Part shown: piece by piece, positions 1 to 10,096 of the stretch
Layout: every line of letters begins with the position of its first letter
How positions within the stretch are numbered: position 1 is the stretch's first letter
DNA from: Diphasiastrum complanatum
Lineage: Eukaryota > Streptophyta > Lycopodiopsida > Lycopodiales > Lycopodiaceae
Direction: 5' to 3'
Assembly (NCBI GenBank): GCA_029204225.1
Contig: CM055094.1
Coordinates: 70,324,803 to 70,388,802, forward strand
DNA length: 64,000 bases
Notes under the pieces: generated by a model
Told to the model about the DNA's origin: nothing
What the model saw: the letters and a program-made list of their open reading frames with translations, nothing else
Database searches by the model: none
Made by a program: the position numbers and the translations under genes

Positions 1-24
1 ATAGTCAAGCATTTAGGTGTAGGA
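1..24 (+). other. 3' internal end of an upstream Cop1 copy
   Basis: These bases are identical to 3968-3991, the sequence just inside the 3' LTR of the Cop1 element. The LTR at 25-677 is therefore preceded by the polypurine-side end of another Cop1 internal region and not by unrelated host DNA. The simplest reading is a tandem LTR-internal-LTR-internal-LTR arrangement that continues to the left of the window. Confidence 0.8.
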
Positions 25-677
25 TGTTGATAGGGTCAAATTTGGCATAGATGGCAAATTATACATTTCCACTTGTAATGCCAATATTGAGCCAAAATAG
101 AGCCAAACTTGTGCCAATTAGAGTGTAGACAAGTGTCATGCTTTTGTTTGATGAAGCTTAAGAGGTCCAATAGGATTTAGAGGTGGAACCTTGTGAGGTC
201 CAATAGAAAATTGAGGTGTGCTTGAATATAGTCCAATAGAATTTAGAGGTGCATGGATCAATGGTCCAATAGGATTAAGAGGTGGCAAAGTGTGATCCAA
301 TCATAGTTAAGCATAGTGGTAGCTCATGAATCTATTAGTATCATTGTACTCCTCCTTTTGGATCTAATTAATTTTGAGATTGAGTGGATTTTGAGTGTCA
401 TTTAATTTCTAGCTTTCTCTCTCTACCCGAGAGCTCTAGATGGTTTTTCTCTCTCTACCCGAGGAGAGCAGCTTGTTTTTACTTAGAATACTTTTGGAAC
501 ACTTCCCACGCGTGTGATTGAGAGTTGGAAGTGATTGAATGCATGTAGTAGTGTGTTTTTGCCATAGAATCAAAGATAGATCTTGAATCTCAATCTAGTC
601 TTGATCTTGGTGCATCTACACACCTTAGGAGATCACAAGTACATGTAGTGGACAATCCACACGTGTGAAATTCAACA
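25..677 (+). repeat. Cop1 5' LTR (also 3' LTR of the upstream copy)
   Basis: A 653-bp LTR from TGTTGATAGGG to TTCAACA. The first third contains four imperfect direct repeats built on GGTCCAATAGRATTTAGAGG (about 168-290), each carrying a CCAAT-like core. A duplicated CT-rich motif with CTCTCTACCCGAG follows at 417-465. The 3' end carries CACGTGT-type palindromes. Relative to the 3' LTR it has an extra 15 bp near 365-380. Confidence 0.9.
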
Positions 678-690
678 TGGTATTAGAGCC
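678..690 (+). other. Primer binding site, tRNA-iMet type
   Basis: TGGTATTAGAGCC directly follows the LTR. It matches the plant initiator tRNA-Met primer site TGGTATCAGAGC with one mismatch (C to T), as expected for Copia-class minus-strand priming. Confidence 0.85.
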
Positions 691-1434
691 TACCTAAGGC
701 TACCATGCATTTTGATCCATTTGAGTGAAAACTATTCAGCAATCTTGAGCTAGAAATTGTCAAGGCCCATTTTCCTAGCTATCTTGTTCAATTTTCGATC
801 AAAAGAGATCAAAAGGACATTGATTGGATCTGACCTGGTACTGTACGGAATCAGGTGCTCAGACACGTGTGAGGAACATCCAATTTCAGTTTGGGAGTTC
901 TCTTTCATGTTTGATCCAAAATCCTTGCTAGATAGCTTGTTTTGAAGCTATTTTTGTCTAGTTTCTGATGCAATCAGTTTCATTCCATTTGGTTGAGCCA
1001 ATCAAAAGCTATAAGCTTTTGTAGAGGGTTAGGTAGGGCACCTAGACCTGGGTGGACACATTTGGTTTGGTCAAAAGATTGCTTGTTTGATCCAAAATCA
1101 CAGTTGAATGCTTACCAATCTCATCTATATGTGATCTAGGCACTGTTTTGAGATCTTAGCCATTTTGTTTCATGCAATATCATTGTATTTGAGTCAAATT
1201 TGATTTCTTAGTGTATCTCACATGTGCTAAGAGTGTTTGATCCTAACTTTGCCCATACTCCATCATTTGATGTGAAGTAGATCTAGTTTTGGAGAGATTG
1301 AGATAGCTAGTGAGAATCATCTCACAGTTTGTTGCAAGATCTTGCATAGGAGATGGTAGCACACCATTATTGGATCCTATAGTGAGAGAGAAGCAACATT
1401 TTTTGTTCATCACTTTTATTTATCTCCACTTTAC
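691..1434 (+). other. Cop1 untranslated leader
   Basis: About 740 bp between the primer site and the gag start. It holds only short ORFs (for example 757-945, no recognisable product). The leader would carry packaging and dimerisation signals, but none can be identified by eye. Confidence 0.6.
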
Positions 1435-3360
1435 ATGACTTCAATGAGTTCATACTTGTTGCAACCAAGTGAGAGACTGTCTACTTCCAATTATTCAATA
1501 TGGAAGTTGAGGATGGAGTCCATCTTGATACTCCAAGATGTGATGAGCATTGTACTTGGGATTGAGGAGGAGCCTCAAGTCCTTCAAGAAGTACAAAAAT
1601 ACAAGAAGAGAGCTAGGATGGCTCTCCACTACATTAAGATGAATGTCTCTAAAATATTGAGGGAGATTGGTGATTGTTCTACATCCAAGGAAGCTTGGGA
1701 TTGTCTCAAGTCCATCTATGAGACTAAGAACACCTCTAGGCTCCTCACTCTTAGAAATCAAATATTCCAAATTAGTCAAAAGAGTGATGAGAGTGCATCT
1801 AATTATGTTTTGAGAGTCAAGGATATTCGTAGGGAGCTTGCATGTATTGGTGACTCAATCAATCAAAGTGGGCTAGTCCAAGTCATTCTCAATGGCTTGA
1901 GAGATGAATATGACAACCTTGTCCAATCCTATGCTAATAAGGAGGAGCTACAAAGTTTGGAGGCCCTTCAAAGTGTGCTTATTTCTGAAGAATCAAGACA
2001 AGAGTACAAACTCTTGAGGATGGACAAGCTATCACTCAATCATGATGATGGCAAAGTTCTATTTGCCAAGCACAAAGAGAGGAGTAAGAAGCAACACCAT
2101 CACTTCTCTAATGACAAAGCTAAAGACCAAAATGGAGAGGAGGAGGATACCTCTCATGATTCTAATTCAAATCTCAAGAAGAAGATGATCAAGTGCTTTT
2201 ATTGTGGCAAGAAAGGCCATTATGCCACCAATTGCTTCAAGAAGAAGAATCAACTCAGTCAAGCCAACATCACCAATGAGAAAGAAGACTATATTGCAAG
2301 TGATGGAGAAGGCTCTCTTATGGCATCAAGCTTCTCCTCTTCCACCTTCAACAAGGATGACTCATGGTATATTGATAGTGGAGCATCTTCACATATGTGT
2401 GGCTCCAAGCACTTTTTTTCATCTATTATGCCTTATGATGGAGTCAAGAAGACCATATACTTTGCAAGTAAGCATGAGTGCAATATTGAAGGAGTAGGGA
2501 TTACTCCCTTGAAGCTTGCATCTTCTAAAGATCTCTTTCTCAACAATGTTCTTTTTGTCCCAAAGCTTACAAAGAACATCTTAAGTGTTGGCCAACTTCT
2601 TGATAGTGGCTTTGATGTCAATTTCAATATTGACAATTGTGTGATTAAGAAGGATGGTGAGATCCTTGCATATGGATCAAGATTTGAAGGCATCTACAAA
2701 TTGGATCCAAGTGAGAGTGCAAACTCTCTTGATGTTTCTTATATTTCCAATATTTCAAAGGAGGAGGATTACACAAGATGCACATATCTTCTCTCTTCAA
2801 GTATTATGGTGTATGATTATTCCTTATTATTCAAAGCATATGTTGAGAAGAAATTCTCATTGAAGATCAAAGCTTTGAGGAGTATTGGAGCTCTTGAAGG
2901 AATAGCACCATATGAAGTTTTATTCAAGATGAAGCCTAAGGTTGATCACCTTAGTGAACTTGGTAGTGCTTGCTTTGCACATATTCCCTTGGAAACAAGA
3001 AGGAAGGATGATCCAAGCTCATGGATCATGATTGGATACTCATCCATCAAGGAGGCCTTTAGTGTCTTTACACTCTCTATTTCAAATGTGATCGTGAATA
3101 GAGATGTCATATTGCATGAAGATTCAATCTTGGAAGTGGCCGAGATCAAGGCTTCTCAAGAAGCATCACAAGTTATCCTTTTTGAAGGTATTCAAGTTAT
3201 GATGGGGCCAATGTGTGAGGAGGAGTTTCTTCTTCTTATGATTTCAAGAAGATCTTCAAGATGCATGGCCGAGTCTTTATGGCTCACATGTCAAAGAGGG
3301 GCATCTTTCATGTTGTATCTACTACAACACATTCATATATGCTTCTCTTCCTTTGCTTGA
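1435..3360 (+). CDS. Truncated Copia gag-protease polyprotein (641 aa)
   Basis: Residues about 1-195 are a Copia gag of the UBN2 type, beginning with the family-like SERLSTSNYSIWKLRMES. A CCHC zinc knuckle follows (C254, C257, H262, C267). The retroviral-type protease motif WYIDSGASSHM has its catalytic Asp at about residue 314. After about residue 430 the expected pre-integrase zinc finger, integrase core, RT and RNase H are missing. Two scraps remain: a VEKKFSLKIKALRS segment from the integrase core, joined to PYEVLF and the post-core region (about residues 492-565). These deletions keep the frame open, so the product may be a functional capsid protein with a novel tail. The start is the first in-frame ATG after the leader. 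A full Copia polyprotein is roughly twice as long. Confidence 0.85.
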   Translation: MTSMSSYLLQPSERLSTSNYSIWKLRMESILILQDVMSIVLGIEEEPQVLQEVQKYKKRARMALHYIKMNVSKILREIGDCSTSKEAWDCLKSIYETKNTSRLLTLRNQIFQISQKSDESASNYVLRVKDIRRELACIGDSINQSGLVQVILNGLRDEYDNLVQSYANKEELQSLEALQSVLISEESRQEYKLLRMDKLSLNHDDGKVLFAKHKERSKKQHHHFSNDKAKDQNGEEEDTSHDSNSNLKKKMIKCFYCGKKGHYATNCFKKKNQLSQANITNEKEDYIASDGEGSLMASSFSSSTFNKDDSWYIDSGASSHMCGSKHFFSSIMPYDGVKKTIYFASKHECNIEGVGITPLKLASSKDLFLNNVLFVPKLTKNILSVGQLLDSGFDVNFNIDNCVIKKDGEILAYGSRFEGIYKLDPSESANSLDVSYISNISKEEDYTRCTYLLSSSIMVYDYSLLFKAYVEKKFSLKIKALRSIGALEGIAPYEVLFKMKPKVDHLSELGSACFAHIPLETRRKDDPSSWIMIGYSSIKEAFSVFTLSISNVIVNRDVILHEDSILEVAEIKASQEASQVILFEGIQVMMGPMCEEEFLLLMISRRSSRCMAESLWLTCQRGASFMLYLLQHIHICFSSFA

Positions 3361-3991
3361 AATGCTATCTTGCTTCATTGAATTTTTTGGATCTCAAAGT
3401 TCAACAAAAGCTATACTAGTTTTGTATGATGCTTATGGTATGGACATGTTTCTTGTCATTATTGACTTAGATGTGTTTCCAATACTTTTTGAAAGCAAGA
3501 TATTGTATTGTCAAAAGTATGCTCTTGGTTCTAGTAAGAACAAGATTGAGCTTGGTACTCACTTTTTTGAAAATCATGTTTTCACATGTTTTGAGGCAAA
3601 TTGTAAACTCCTCTTGAGATTAAGTGAAGCATCCAAAGTGGACACTTACATCCTTGAGAGAGTAACTAGCCTAAAAAAGATCAAGATAGTCTTTGAGATC
3701 AAGATTAGATCCATCATGGATATAGTTCATTGTATGTGGACTAGTCAAGCTAGAAAGCATAATCTTGATAATCATCATTGTTTCACATCTTATGATCTTG
3801 ATCTCCATGATCCTTATGAGGCTTGGAAGCCTCAGATTTCAAATCTAGCTTGGTATTTTTTATGATAGAAGTTTGTAAGTGAATCTCACATGTGTGGAGG
3901 ATGTTCCCACGTGTGGAGAATTGTAAAGTAAATCAAAATGTTTGATATAGGGGTCTCATAGAATTTCATAGTCAAGCATTTAGGTGTAGGA
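3361..3991 (+). other. Cop1 3' internal region, unassigned
   Basis: This stretch occupies the place where RT and RNase H should lie, but neither is recognisable in any frame. A 170-codon ORF (3353-3865) resembles nothing I know. The region ends in a weak purine run (GTGTAGGA) before the 3' LTR, and a CCCACGTGTGG palindrome lies near 3905. It may be diverged pol sequence, a captured fragment or neutral filler. Confidence 0.5.
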
Positions 3992-4629
3992 TGTTGATAG
4001 GGTCAAATTTGGCATAGATGGCAAATTATCCATTTCCACTTGTAATGCCAATATTGAGCCAAAATAGAGCCAAACTTGTGCCAATTAGAGTGTAGACAAG
4101 TGTCATGCTTTTGTTTGATGAAGTTTAAGAGGTCCAATAGGATTTAGAGGTGGAACCTTGTGAGGTCCAATAGAAAATTGAGGTGTGCTTGAATATAGTC
4201 CAATAGAATTTAGAGGTGCATGGATCAATGGTCCAATAGGATCAAGAGGTGACAAAGTGTGATCCAATCATAGTTAAGCATAGTGGTAGCTCATGAATCT
4301 ATTAGTATCATTGTACTCCTTCTTTTGGATCTTGAGTGGATTTTGAGTGTCATTGAATTTCTAGCTTTCTCTCTCTACCCGAGAGCTCTAGATGGTTTTT
4401 CTCTCTCTACCCGAGGAGAGCAGCTTGTTTTTACTTAGAATACTTTTGGAACACTTCCCACACGTGTGAGTGAGAGTTGGAAGTGATTGAATGCATGTAG
4501 TAGTGTGTTTTTGCCATAGAATCAAAGATAGATCTTGAATCTCAATATAGTCTTGATCTTGGTGCATCTACACACCTTAGGAGATCACAAGTACATGTAG
4601 TGGACAATCCACACATGTGAAATTCAACA
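3992..4629 (+). repeat. Cop1 3' LTR
   Basis: 638 bp, the same TG...CA ends as the 5' LTR and about 98% identical over aligned positions. It lacks 15 bp present in the 5' copy. It is followed by unrelated Gypsy A sequence. Confidence 0.9.
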
Positions 4630-4929
4630 TCAGAAACCTTTGTCCGGATTTTCATAGTTTTATTGTCAAATCTTTCATTTGAGAGGTCGGCAAAGGATAT
4701 TTTCCAAGAAATTGTTAGAAAAGTTGTTCAGAGAGTTTTTTTTTTTCCAAAATAGCATTGTTGAACCTTCGACGAGCCAATCTTCGCCTAGTGAACCCTC
4801 GTCAGTCCTATTTTTAGTTTCTGATTTTTCAAATCAAGTCTCTGTCAAAATTCAAATCTGATATATTTAGATTTGGATCTGAGAGATTTATCATTTTTGA
4901 GAAGTATCGATTGATCAAATTTTGAAATC

Positions 4930-5470
4930 TAGATTGGGAGGTTGTTAAACAAGCCCTTATCACACGGTTCAAACCACGGAAGTTTATGGAAGACCCTTTC
5001 CTACTTTTAAGTTGAATTAAAATGGGAAAGAGGGAAATGGTTCGAGATTACATTGAACGGGTGAAACGCCTCAAATCTGAGTGCGAACTTGATCTGATTA
5101 ACGAAAATGTCATGATTATGTGATTTTTGTCAGGTCTACTTAAACAGATCAGACGTGAGCTGAAATGCCATAATGAGTATGCACTCTTGCAAAATTCTAT
5201 GGACGATGCAATTAGGAGGAGAATAAAGATTCAGATGACGAGCCAAATATCAGTATGTTGCCTTATACAACAGGGCAGACTACTACGACATCCACCACTA
5301 TTGCATCAACGAATGCCAACGCTACTGTAGAAATGATGCTCAATGAGTTCAAGAAAGTTGGGAAGAACCAACAAAAACAAATGGAAAAGTTGCAGTCGCA
5401 ATTTGATGAGAAGATCAAAGCATTGAAAAATTTCCAGTACAAGCATACAAGGAACTTGAGAAGTTTGTAA
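4930..5470 (+). pseudogene. Gypsy A gag fragment
   Basis: Conceptual translation across two stops gives ALITRFKPRKFMEDPF, then YIERVKRLKSECELD, then FLSGLLKQIRRELK. This is the usual helical layout of plant Ty3/Gypsy gag, ending in the conserved FLSGL-type motif. A Gln/Lys-rich coiled segment follows (about 5335-5468). It cannot be translated as one protein. Confidence 0.7.
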
Positions 5471-5489
5471 AGTCTATTCTGGTGTTCTC

Positions 5490-6525
5490 TTTGTATAGGA
5501 ATTCACATAGTGAATGAGTGTCCTCAATTGAAAAAACGAATGGAAATCAGTGTTTGTCATCCATGTAATTCACCTGAACATGAGACTATTTTTTGTAACT
5601 TCAACCCTCGGATAATTCAGCAACAATATGCCCAAATGGGATATCGCAAACCACAGTATGGAGAAAATCCAGCAGCTAGACCGCGACAGTATGGAGAAAA
5701 TCCAGCAGCTAGACCCAGAATGTTTAGCTTTACCTGCCCCACCAAAGCACTCTGCTCCTCCTGCCAATTTGATGGAACCAAAACCATACATAAGTGCTGA
5801 GCAATGGAACTATGGTAATGAACAAGAAGGTGGTTCTTCAAGTGGATCTTCGGAATAGTATGCTATTTATGCTGTCGCTCAACAACAAGCCTGAAAATCA
5901 TAGAGTTGCAGAATGTCCAAATAAAGGGTTATTTGTACCATTCTGTCATGACTGTGGTTATGGGCATTGCTACAAAGAATGTCTAGCAAGATCAAAAGCA
6001 CCACTAGCTACAGCTCTTGTAAATTTGATAACATTCAAGCAAAGACCAAAAGCTCAGATTAAATCAGGTGCACCCTTGATGGTGGTCACGGGAGCACAGA
6101 AGCAGAAAGAACCAATAGCGGATCTAGTACCTGCTGATTCCATACCATTGAATGATACACAACAACATCGGGGGTCTATCCAAATCTTAATGCAGAAAAA
6201 CGAAGATATCAAAATATGAGGCAGTGGATCAAACATCTGCAAGAAGAAGAGGAGCTTGAAGCTACTAAAGCAATAGCAGAAGTTCATTTTTCACTATTGC
6301 AGCCTCCAAGAAATTTACGTACGGATATGAATGATTAGTTACATCACCATGAAAAACCCACCTTTCAAGATGACTGAACCAAAAGCACCGCAAACAAAAC
6401 TTCTCATGAACATTTTGTCTAGCAAGATCAATATTTCATTGGGAGAGTTCCTGAAGTTGGTGCCAAAAGCAAAAGAAGTCTTAGCGCAAAAGTTAGCTCA
6501 AGAAGAACTAGAAGTCCATTAGGAG
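5490..6525 (+). pseudogene. Gypsy A gag C-terminus / nucleocapsid region
   Basis: Short ORFs in shifting frames. At about 5937-5985 there is a cysteine-rich motif FCHDCGYGHCYKEC resembling a zinc knuckle with non-standard spacing. At 5655-5715 a 33-bp unit encoding QYGENPAARPR is repeated twice in tandem. Later ORFs (5794-6219, 6331-6522) have no recognisable domain and probably represent the linker to the protease. Confidence 0.5.
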
Positions 6526-6589
6526 CCACTTTTTTGTGCTGGATTTGGAGAATCTAATGAAGTACTCCATGTTGGAGCCGCTTGGAAAA

Positions 6590-6990
6590 GTGAACAAACG
6601 AATATCACTCTGTCGATACAGCATAGTCAATTTCCTAAAGAAGCAACCGTGATAGATGGTGGTTTAGGAGTTAACCTGATTTCTACAAAGCTATGTGTAA
6701 AATGGGGCCTTACAAAGATCAAGCCTGCTACTTTTGCTATTAAGCTAGCTGATCAAACGACAGTTCGTTCGCGAGGAATGGCTGAAGATATACCTGTCAG
6801 AATTGCAAGAGTATAGTTTGTCATTACTTTCGTAGTGATGGACTTACTAGAAGCGTCAAATGTCTACCGAGTTTTATTGAAACATCCATGGTTATGATTT
6901 GCACAAGTAATTCATAACTGGGGTATCAGAAAAGTCACTTTTGAAAATCGTGAACGTGCAGTTAAAGTGGATCCTACAACTTAGACTATC
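6590..6990 (+). pseudogene. Gypsy A aspartic protease region
   Basis: VIDGGLGVNLIS (Asp codon 6655-6657) sits where the pepsin-like D-S/T-G motif belongs, with Gly replacing Ser/Thr. It is followed about 80 codons later by a KHPWL then IHNWG pattern typical of the end of plant Gypsy proteases. There are stop codons within the domain, and the active-site change also argues against activity. Confidence 0.65.
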
Positions 6991-6996
6991 AAACCA

Positions 6997-7956
6997 ATGG
7001 TTCAAAAAGAAGATGACAATTCGTCAACAATGGATCATACTTGTGACCGACCAGAGAAAAATTTGAGAATTCATTACGATTCTCAAATGGATACTGTCAT
7101 TTGGAATGAAGCTCTTGCAGCGATTGATTGTACAACAGGATATACGTGTCAACAAGATAATCAATTAGATTTGAGCGATATTTTATTATTAGATCGAACT
7201 TTGGATACACCAATTGCGTTTTCACTAAATGTGTTGAATGTAGCCTAGATATCAACGGAACCTATACCAAATCCGATTGAGGATAATCTCAAACCTGTGA
7301 GTCATGCCTTGACTTATGATGGCAATGCTGAACTTATGGATGAGCAAATTCTAAATCATATGGATCCGACCAGATTTGGAGTGCGTAATGTTACTGATGA
7401 ACCAACCATAAAATCGGCCAAAGCAGTTATATTGAAAGAAGATAGGATCACAGGATCGATGACGAAGAAACAAGCTAAGCAACATTATAATACGGTCCTG
7501 AAATGGGAAAATCCTCCTCAAAAGATTGATTCAAATAAAGTGGCACCCTTACTGGATAAATACAAAGGAAAAGTCGAGGATGATTCTTCAAGTCAGAATT
7601 CTAGTAAGACACCATCGTCTAGGAAGTCTTCACCTTTGAAGAAGAGTTTATCTTCTCAGAAGTCATCACCTCCATGATCAATTCCTACTAAGAAGGCTAA
7701 GCGAAGATCCAAGACAAGTCCTTTCGAAAAGGAACAAGTAGATGTAGTCCAGCATGATATGCCCGAGCATTTTAAACGTTATACACTGGATGATGTGGTT
7801 ATCATGTTACCTAAAGCACATCTTGAACATGAAGAACACATGCCAGGATCGAAAGAGGTTTACGATGGCCCAGCTAGGACGCAACCAATGAATCTTGCCA
7901 AACCAGGAGAACCAAAAAAGATTGTACAAGTTGGATCACAACTTAATCATGAATAA
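6997..7956 (+). pseudogene. Gypsy A protease-RT linker
   Basis: Three successive plus-strand ORFs (6997-7248, 7297-7677, 7759-7956) separated by single stops. The second ends in a Ser/Lys-rich low-complexity tract. No domain is recognised; by position this is the variable linker between protease and reverse transcriptase. Confidence 0.45.
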
Positions 7957-7971
7957 TATCAAGCACTACGC

Positions 7972-8840
7972 ATGCTACTTATTAAGTATCAGGATTGCTT
8001 TGCATGGACTTATCAAAATCTGAAGGGTATTCCGACATCAGTGATTGAACATACCATACCTTTAGTACCTGATGAGGTTCCAAAGGTTACAAAGTTCTAT
8101 TGTTGTAATCCTAATGTTGTGGATCTGATGAAGAAAGAACTTCAGAGATTTCTTGACGCTGATTTCATTTAGGAGATCGAGCATGCCACCGATTGTCATT
8201 GTTCCTAAGAAGAATGGAAAATTGTGAATCTGTGTGAATCTCAAAACGTTGAACAAAGTGACGCGGAAGGATCACTTTCCGTTACCTTTTACTGAAAGCA
8301 TTTTGGATTGCCTTGCTAGAGCGAAAGCTTATAGTTTCTTGGATGGATTTAATGGTTACAACCAGGTTAACATTGCACCTGCAGATCGCCACAAAACTGC
8401 TTTTGCAACATAATGGGGCACCTATGCTTACAAAGTAATGTCGTTTGGACTCTGTAATGCACCAAGTTCATTCCAAAGAGTAATGCAATTTGCTTTTAAA
8501 GGTTATCTGTAGTAATTCCTTGAAATTTACCTGGATGACCTGGGAGTCCATAGTATAGATACATATCACCTAGATCAATTGGAGAAAGTATTTGAAAGAT
8601 GCCGCAAATATCAGATTTCTCTAAATCCAGAAAAATGTCAGATATGGGTTTCCCACGGAGTTGTGCCTAGACATGTGATATGGAGACATGGTATTGCCAC
8701 AGATTATTCTAAGATCAAGGTTATTGTGGAATTGCCACCATCAACAACAATTCGTGGAGTTTATGTGTTTATGGGTCATGCGAACTACTATCAAATTTTT
8801 ATTATTTTCTGTGCAACAAACTGACTATTGTTCCTATTTG
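7972..8840 (+). pseudogene. Gypsy A reverse transcriptase
   Basis: Translation across stops shows the Ty3/Gypsy RT order: CFAWTYQNLKGIP, IVPKKNGKL, CVNLKTLNKVTRKDHFPLPF, SFLDGFNGYNQVNIAP, FGLCNAPSSFQRVM, and the catalytic YLDD box (8528-8539) in EIYLDDLGVHS. The thumb is SLNPEKCQIWV. At least five in-frame stops and one frameshift destroy it. Confidence 0.85.
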
Positions 8841-8844
8841 GACA

Positions 8845-9262
8845 GTAGAGGCGTTAGAAGCCTTTGAAAAGTTAAAAAAAGCATTGACTTTAGCACCAAT
8901 ATTGCATTCTCCAGATTGGACGATAGAATTCCATGTTCATACGGATGCCTCGAAATATGCCATTGGATCAGTTTTGACGCAGCCAGGTGATTATAAGAAG
9001 GATTATCCTATACGATTTGCAGGCATACAGCTTACAGATCCAGAGAAGAAGCATTCAACAACAGAACTTGAAGCGTTAGCGATGATTTTTTCTATTCGAA
9101 AATTTTGTCACTACCTCATGGAAACGCACTTTGCATTTTATACGGATCATCAGCCGTTACTTTACTTGGTAAACAAGACGTGCAATACTAGACGTATTGC
9201 AAGATGGTTATTGTTATTGACTGAATTTGACTTTCAAATTGTGGTTTGAAAGGGAAAGCAAC
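8845..9262 (+). pseudogene. Gypsy A RNase H
   Basis: An open stretch (8884-9249, 121 codons) with TDASKYAIGSVLTQPGD (first catalytic Asp), TTELEALAMIF (catalytic Glu) and YTDHQPLLYLV (second Asp). These are the hallmarks of the RNase H that follows RT in Ty3/Gypsy elements. A stop follows QIVV. The copy at 25690-26110 is closely related but lacks about 30 bp after the first Asp. Confidence 0.85.
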
Positions 9263-9279
9263 ATTATCTAGACGATCAC

Positions 9280-9783
9280 GTTTCCCGAATCGAATCCGCA
9301 CCAATTAATACTGAAGTGGATGATGAAATTGCCAGATGTTGCATTATTCTATGTCGAAGCAGGACCTGAGTGGGCAGCGGATATTGTTGAGTACCTGATG
9401 CTAGGACAACCGAATGACTCCTTGACAAAAGTACAGAAGAGACAATTGATTAATAAGTCTCAACCTTATCAATTAATTGCAGGACAATTGTATCATCGTG
9501 GATTAGACAATATTTTATGAAAATGTCCGCACGAACTACTAGATTTAATCATGTTTTCACATTATGGCATGGCTGGAGGACACTCTTCTACAATATTATT
9601 GTTCGCAAACTTTTGCAATCAGGGTGCTGGTGGCCTACCCTTCAGAAGGATACATAAAATTTTATTTAGACATGTGATGTTTGCCAGCGAGCATGACGGC
9701 CTACTCGACAAAATTATGAATCCTTGCATATGGTTTTATTGCAAGCACCGTTTGAAAAATGGGGACTGGATTATGTTGGTCCT
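9280..9783 (+). pseudogene. Gypsy A integrase N-terminus, truncated
   Basis: The spacer and the start of the H2C2 zinc-binding region (SHYGMAGGHSST) are visible, with a frameshift after the second His. The phrase KNGDWIMLV at about 9760 matches the start of the integrase core in the sister copy (26570-26600). Homology stops at about 9783, where CACTA tnp2 sequence begins. Confidence 0.75.
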
Positions 9784-10096
9784 AAACTCTGACAGATTAC
9801 ATGCGATGCCTAAAGGGTGCCTTCACAAGGGACAACAAGCTAAGTGGACTAAACTCTCATGATTGGCATAAATTTTACAGGTTGGCGTGGCATGTTTTTT
9901 GACTTTTTCCCACCTCAACGTTAACATTGTCGATTACATTTTATAGCATGTCTTGTGATTTCATGATGATCTCATTGCGCATATATATATCTCGATAATC
10001 ATGACCAAATTGTTTTTTGTGCATGCAGTTTGTGCTTCCCTTGGTTTTGAGAGGGTTCTTGACAGAGGAGTTAATGAGTGCTATCTACAAAATTAG
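9784..10096 (+). mobile_element. CACTA tnp2 fragment joined to Gypsy A
   Basis: Near-identical to part of the CACTA units (compare about 55328-55640). It contains the exon end with the KSHDWH-like motif, a complete intron (GT after TTTACAG to ATGCAG) and the next exon encoding FVLPLVLRGFLTEEL. Both edges are abrupt: Gypsy A integrase on the left and unrelated non-coding DNA on the right. The fragment covers about 0.3 kb of a roughly 3.6-kb unit. Confidence 0.8.

Larger units (their letters stand above)
25..4629 (+). mobile_element. Cop1: non-autonomous Ty1/Copia element with gag
   Basis: A 4.6-kb LTR retrotransposon bounded by direct LTRs (25-677 and 3992-4629) with TG...CA ends. It has a tRNA-Met primer site directly after the 5' LTR and one long ORF (1435-3360). 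The ORF carries gag, a zinc knuckle and the protease active site but only scraps of integrase; reverse transcriptase and RNase H are absent. Aligned by eye, the LTRs differ by about 10 substitutions and one 15-bp indel. The element is therefore fairly young and must have used enzymes from a relative. No target-site duplication can be scored because the left flank is another Cop1 copy. Confidence 0.9.
4630..9783 (+). mobile_element. Gypsy A: decayed Ty3/Gypsy retrotransposon body
   Basis: A colinear series of Ty3/Gypsy domains on the plus strand (gag, zinc knuckle, protease, RT, RNase H, integrase zinc finger), broken by many stops and frameshifts. The order RT-RNase H-integrase defines Ty3/Gypsy. 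No chromodomain or LTRs are visible, because the left side abuts Cop1 and the right side is replaced by tnp2 sequence at about 9784. RT phrases such as SFLDGFNGYNQVNIAP and FGLCNAPSSFQRVM suggest a non-chromovirus lineage (Tat/Athila-like); that lineage call is tentative. Confidence 0.85.
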
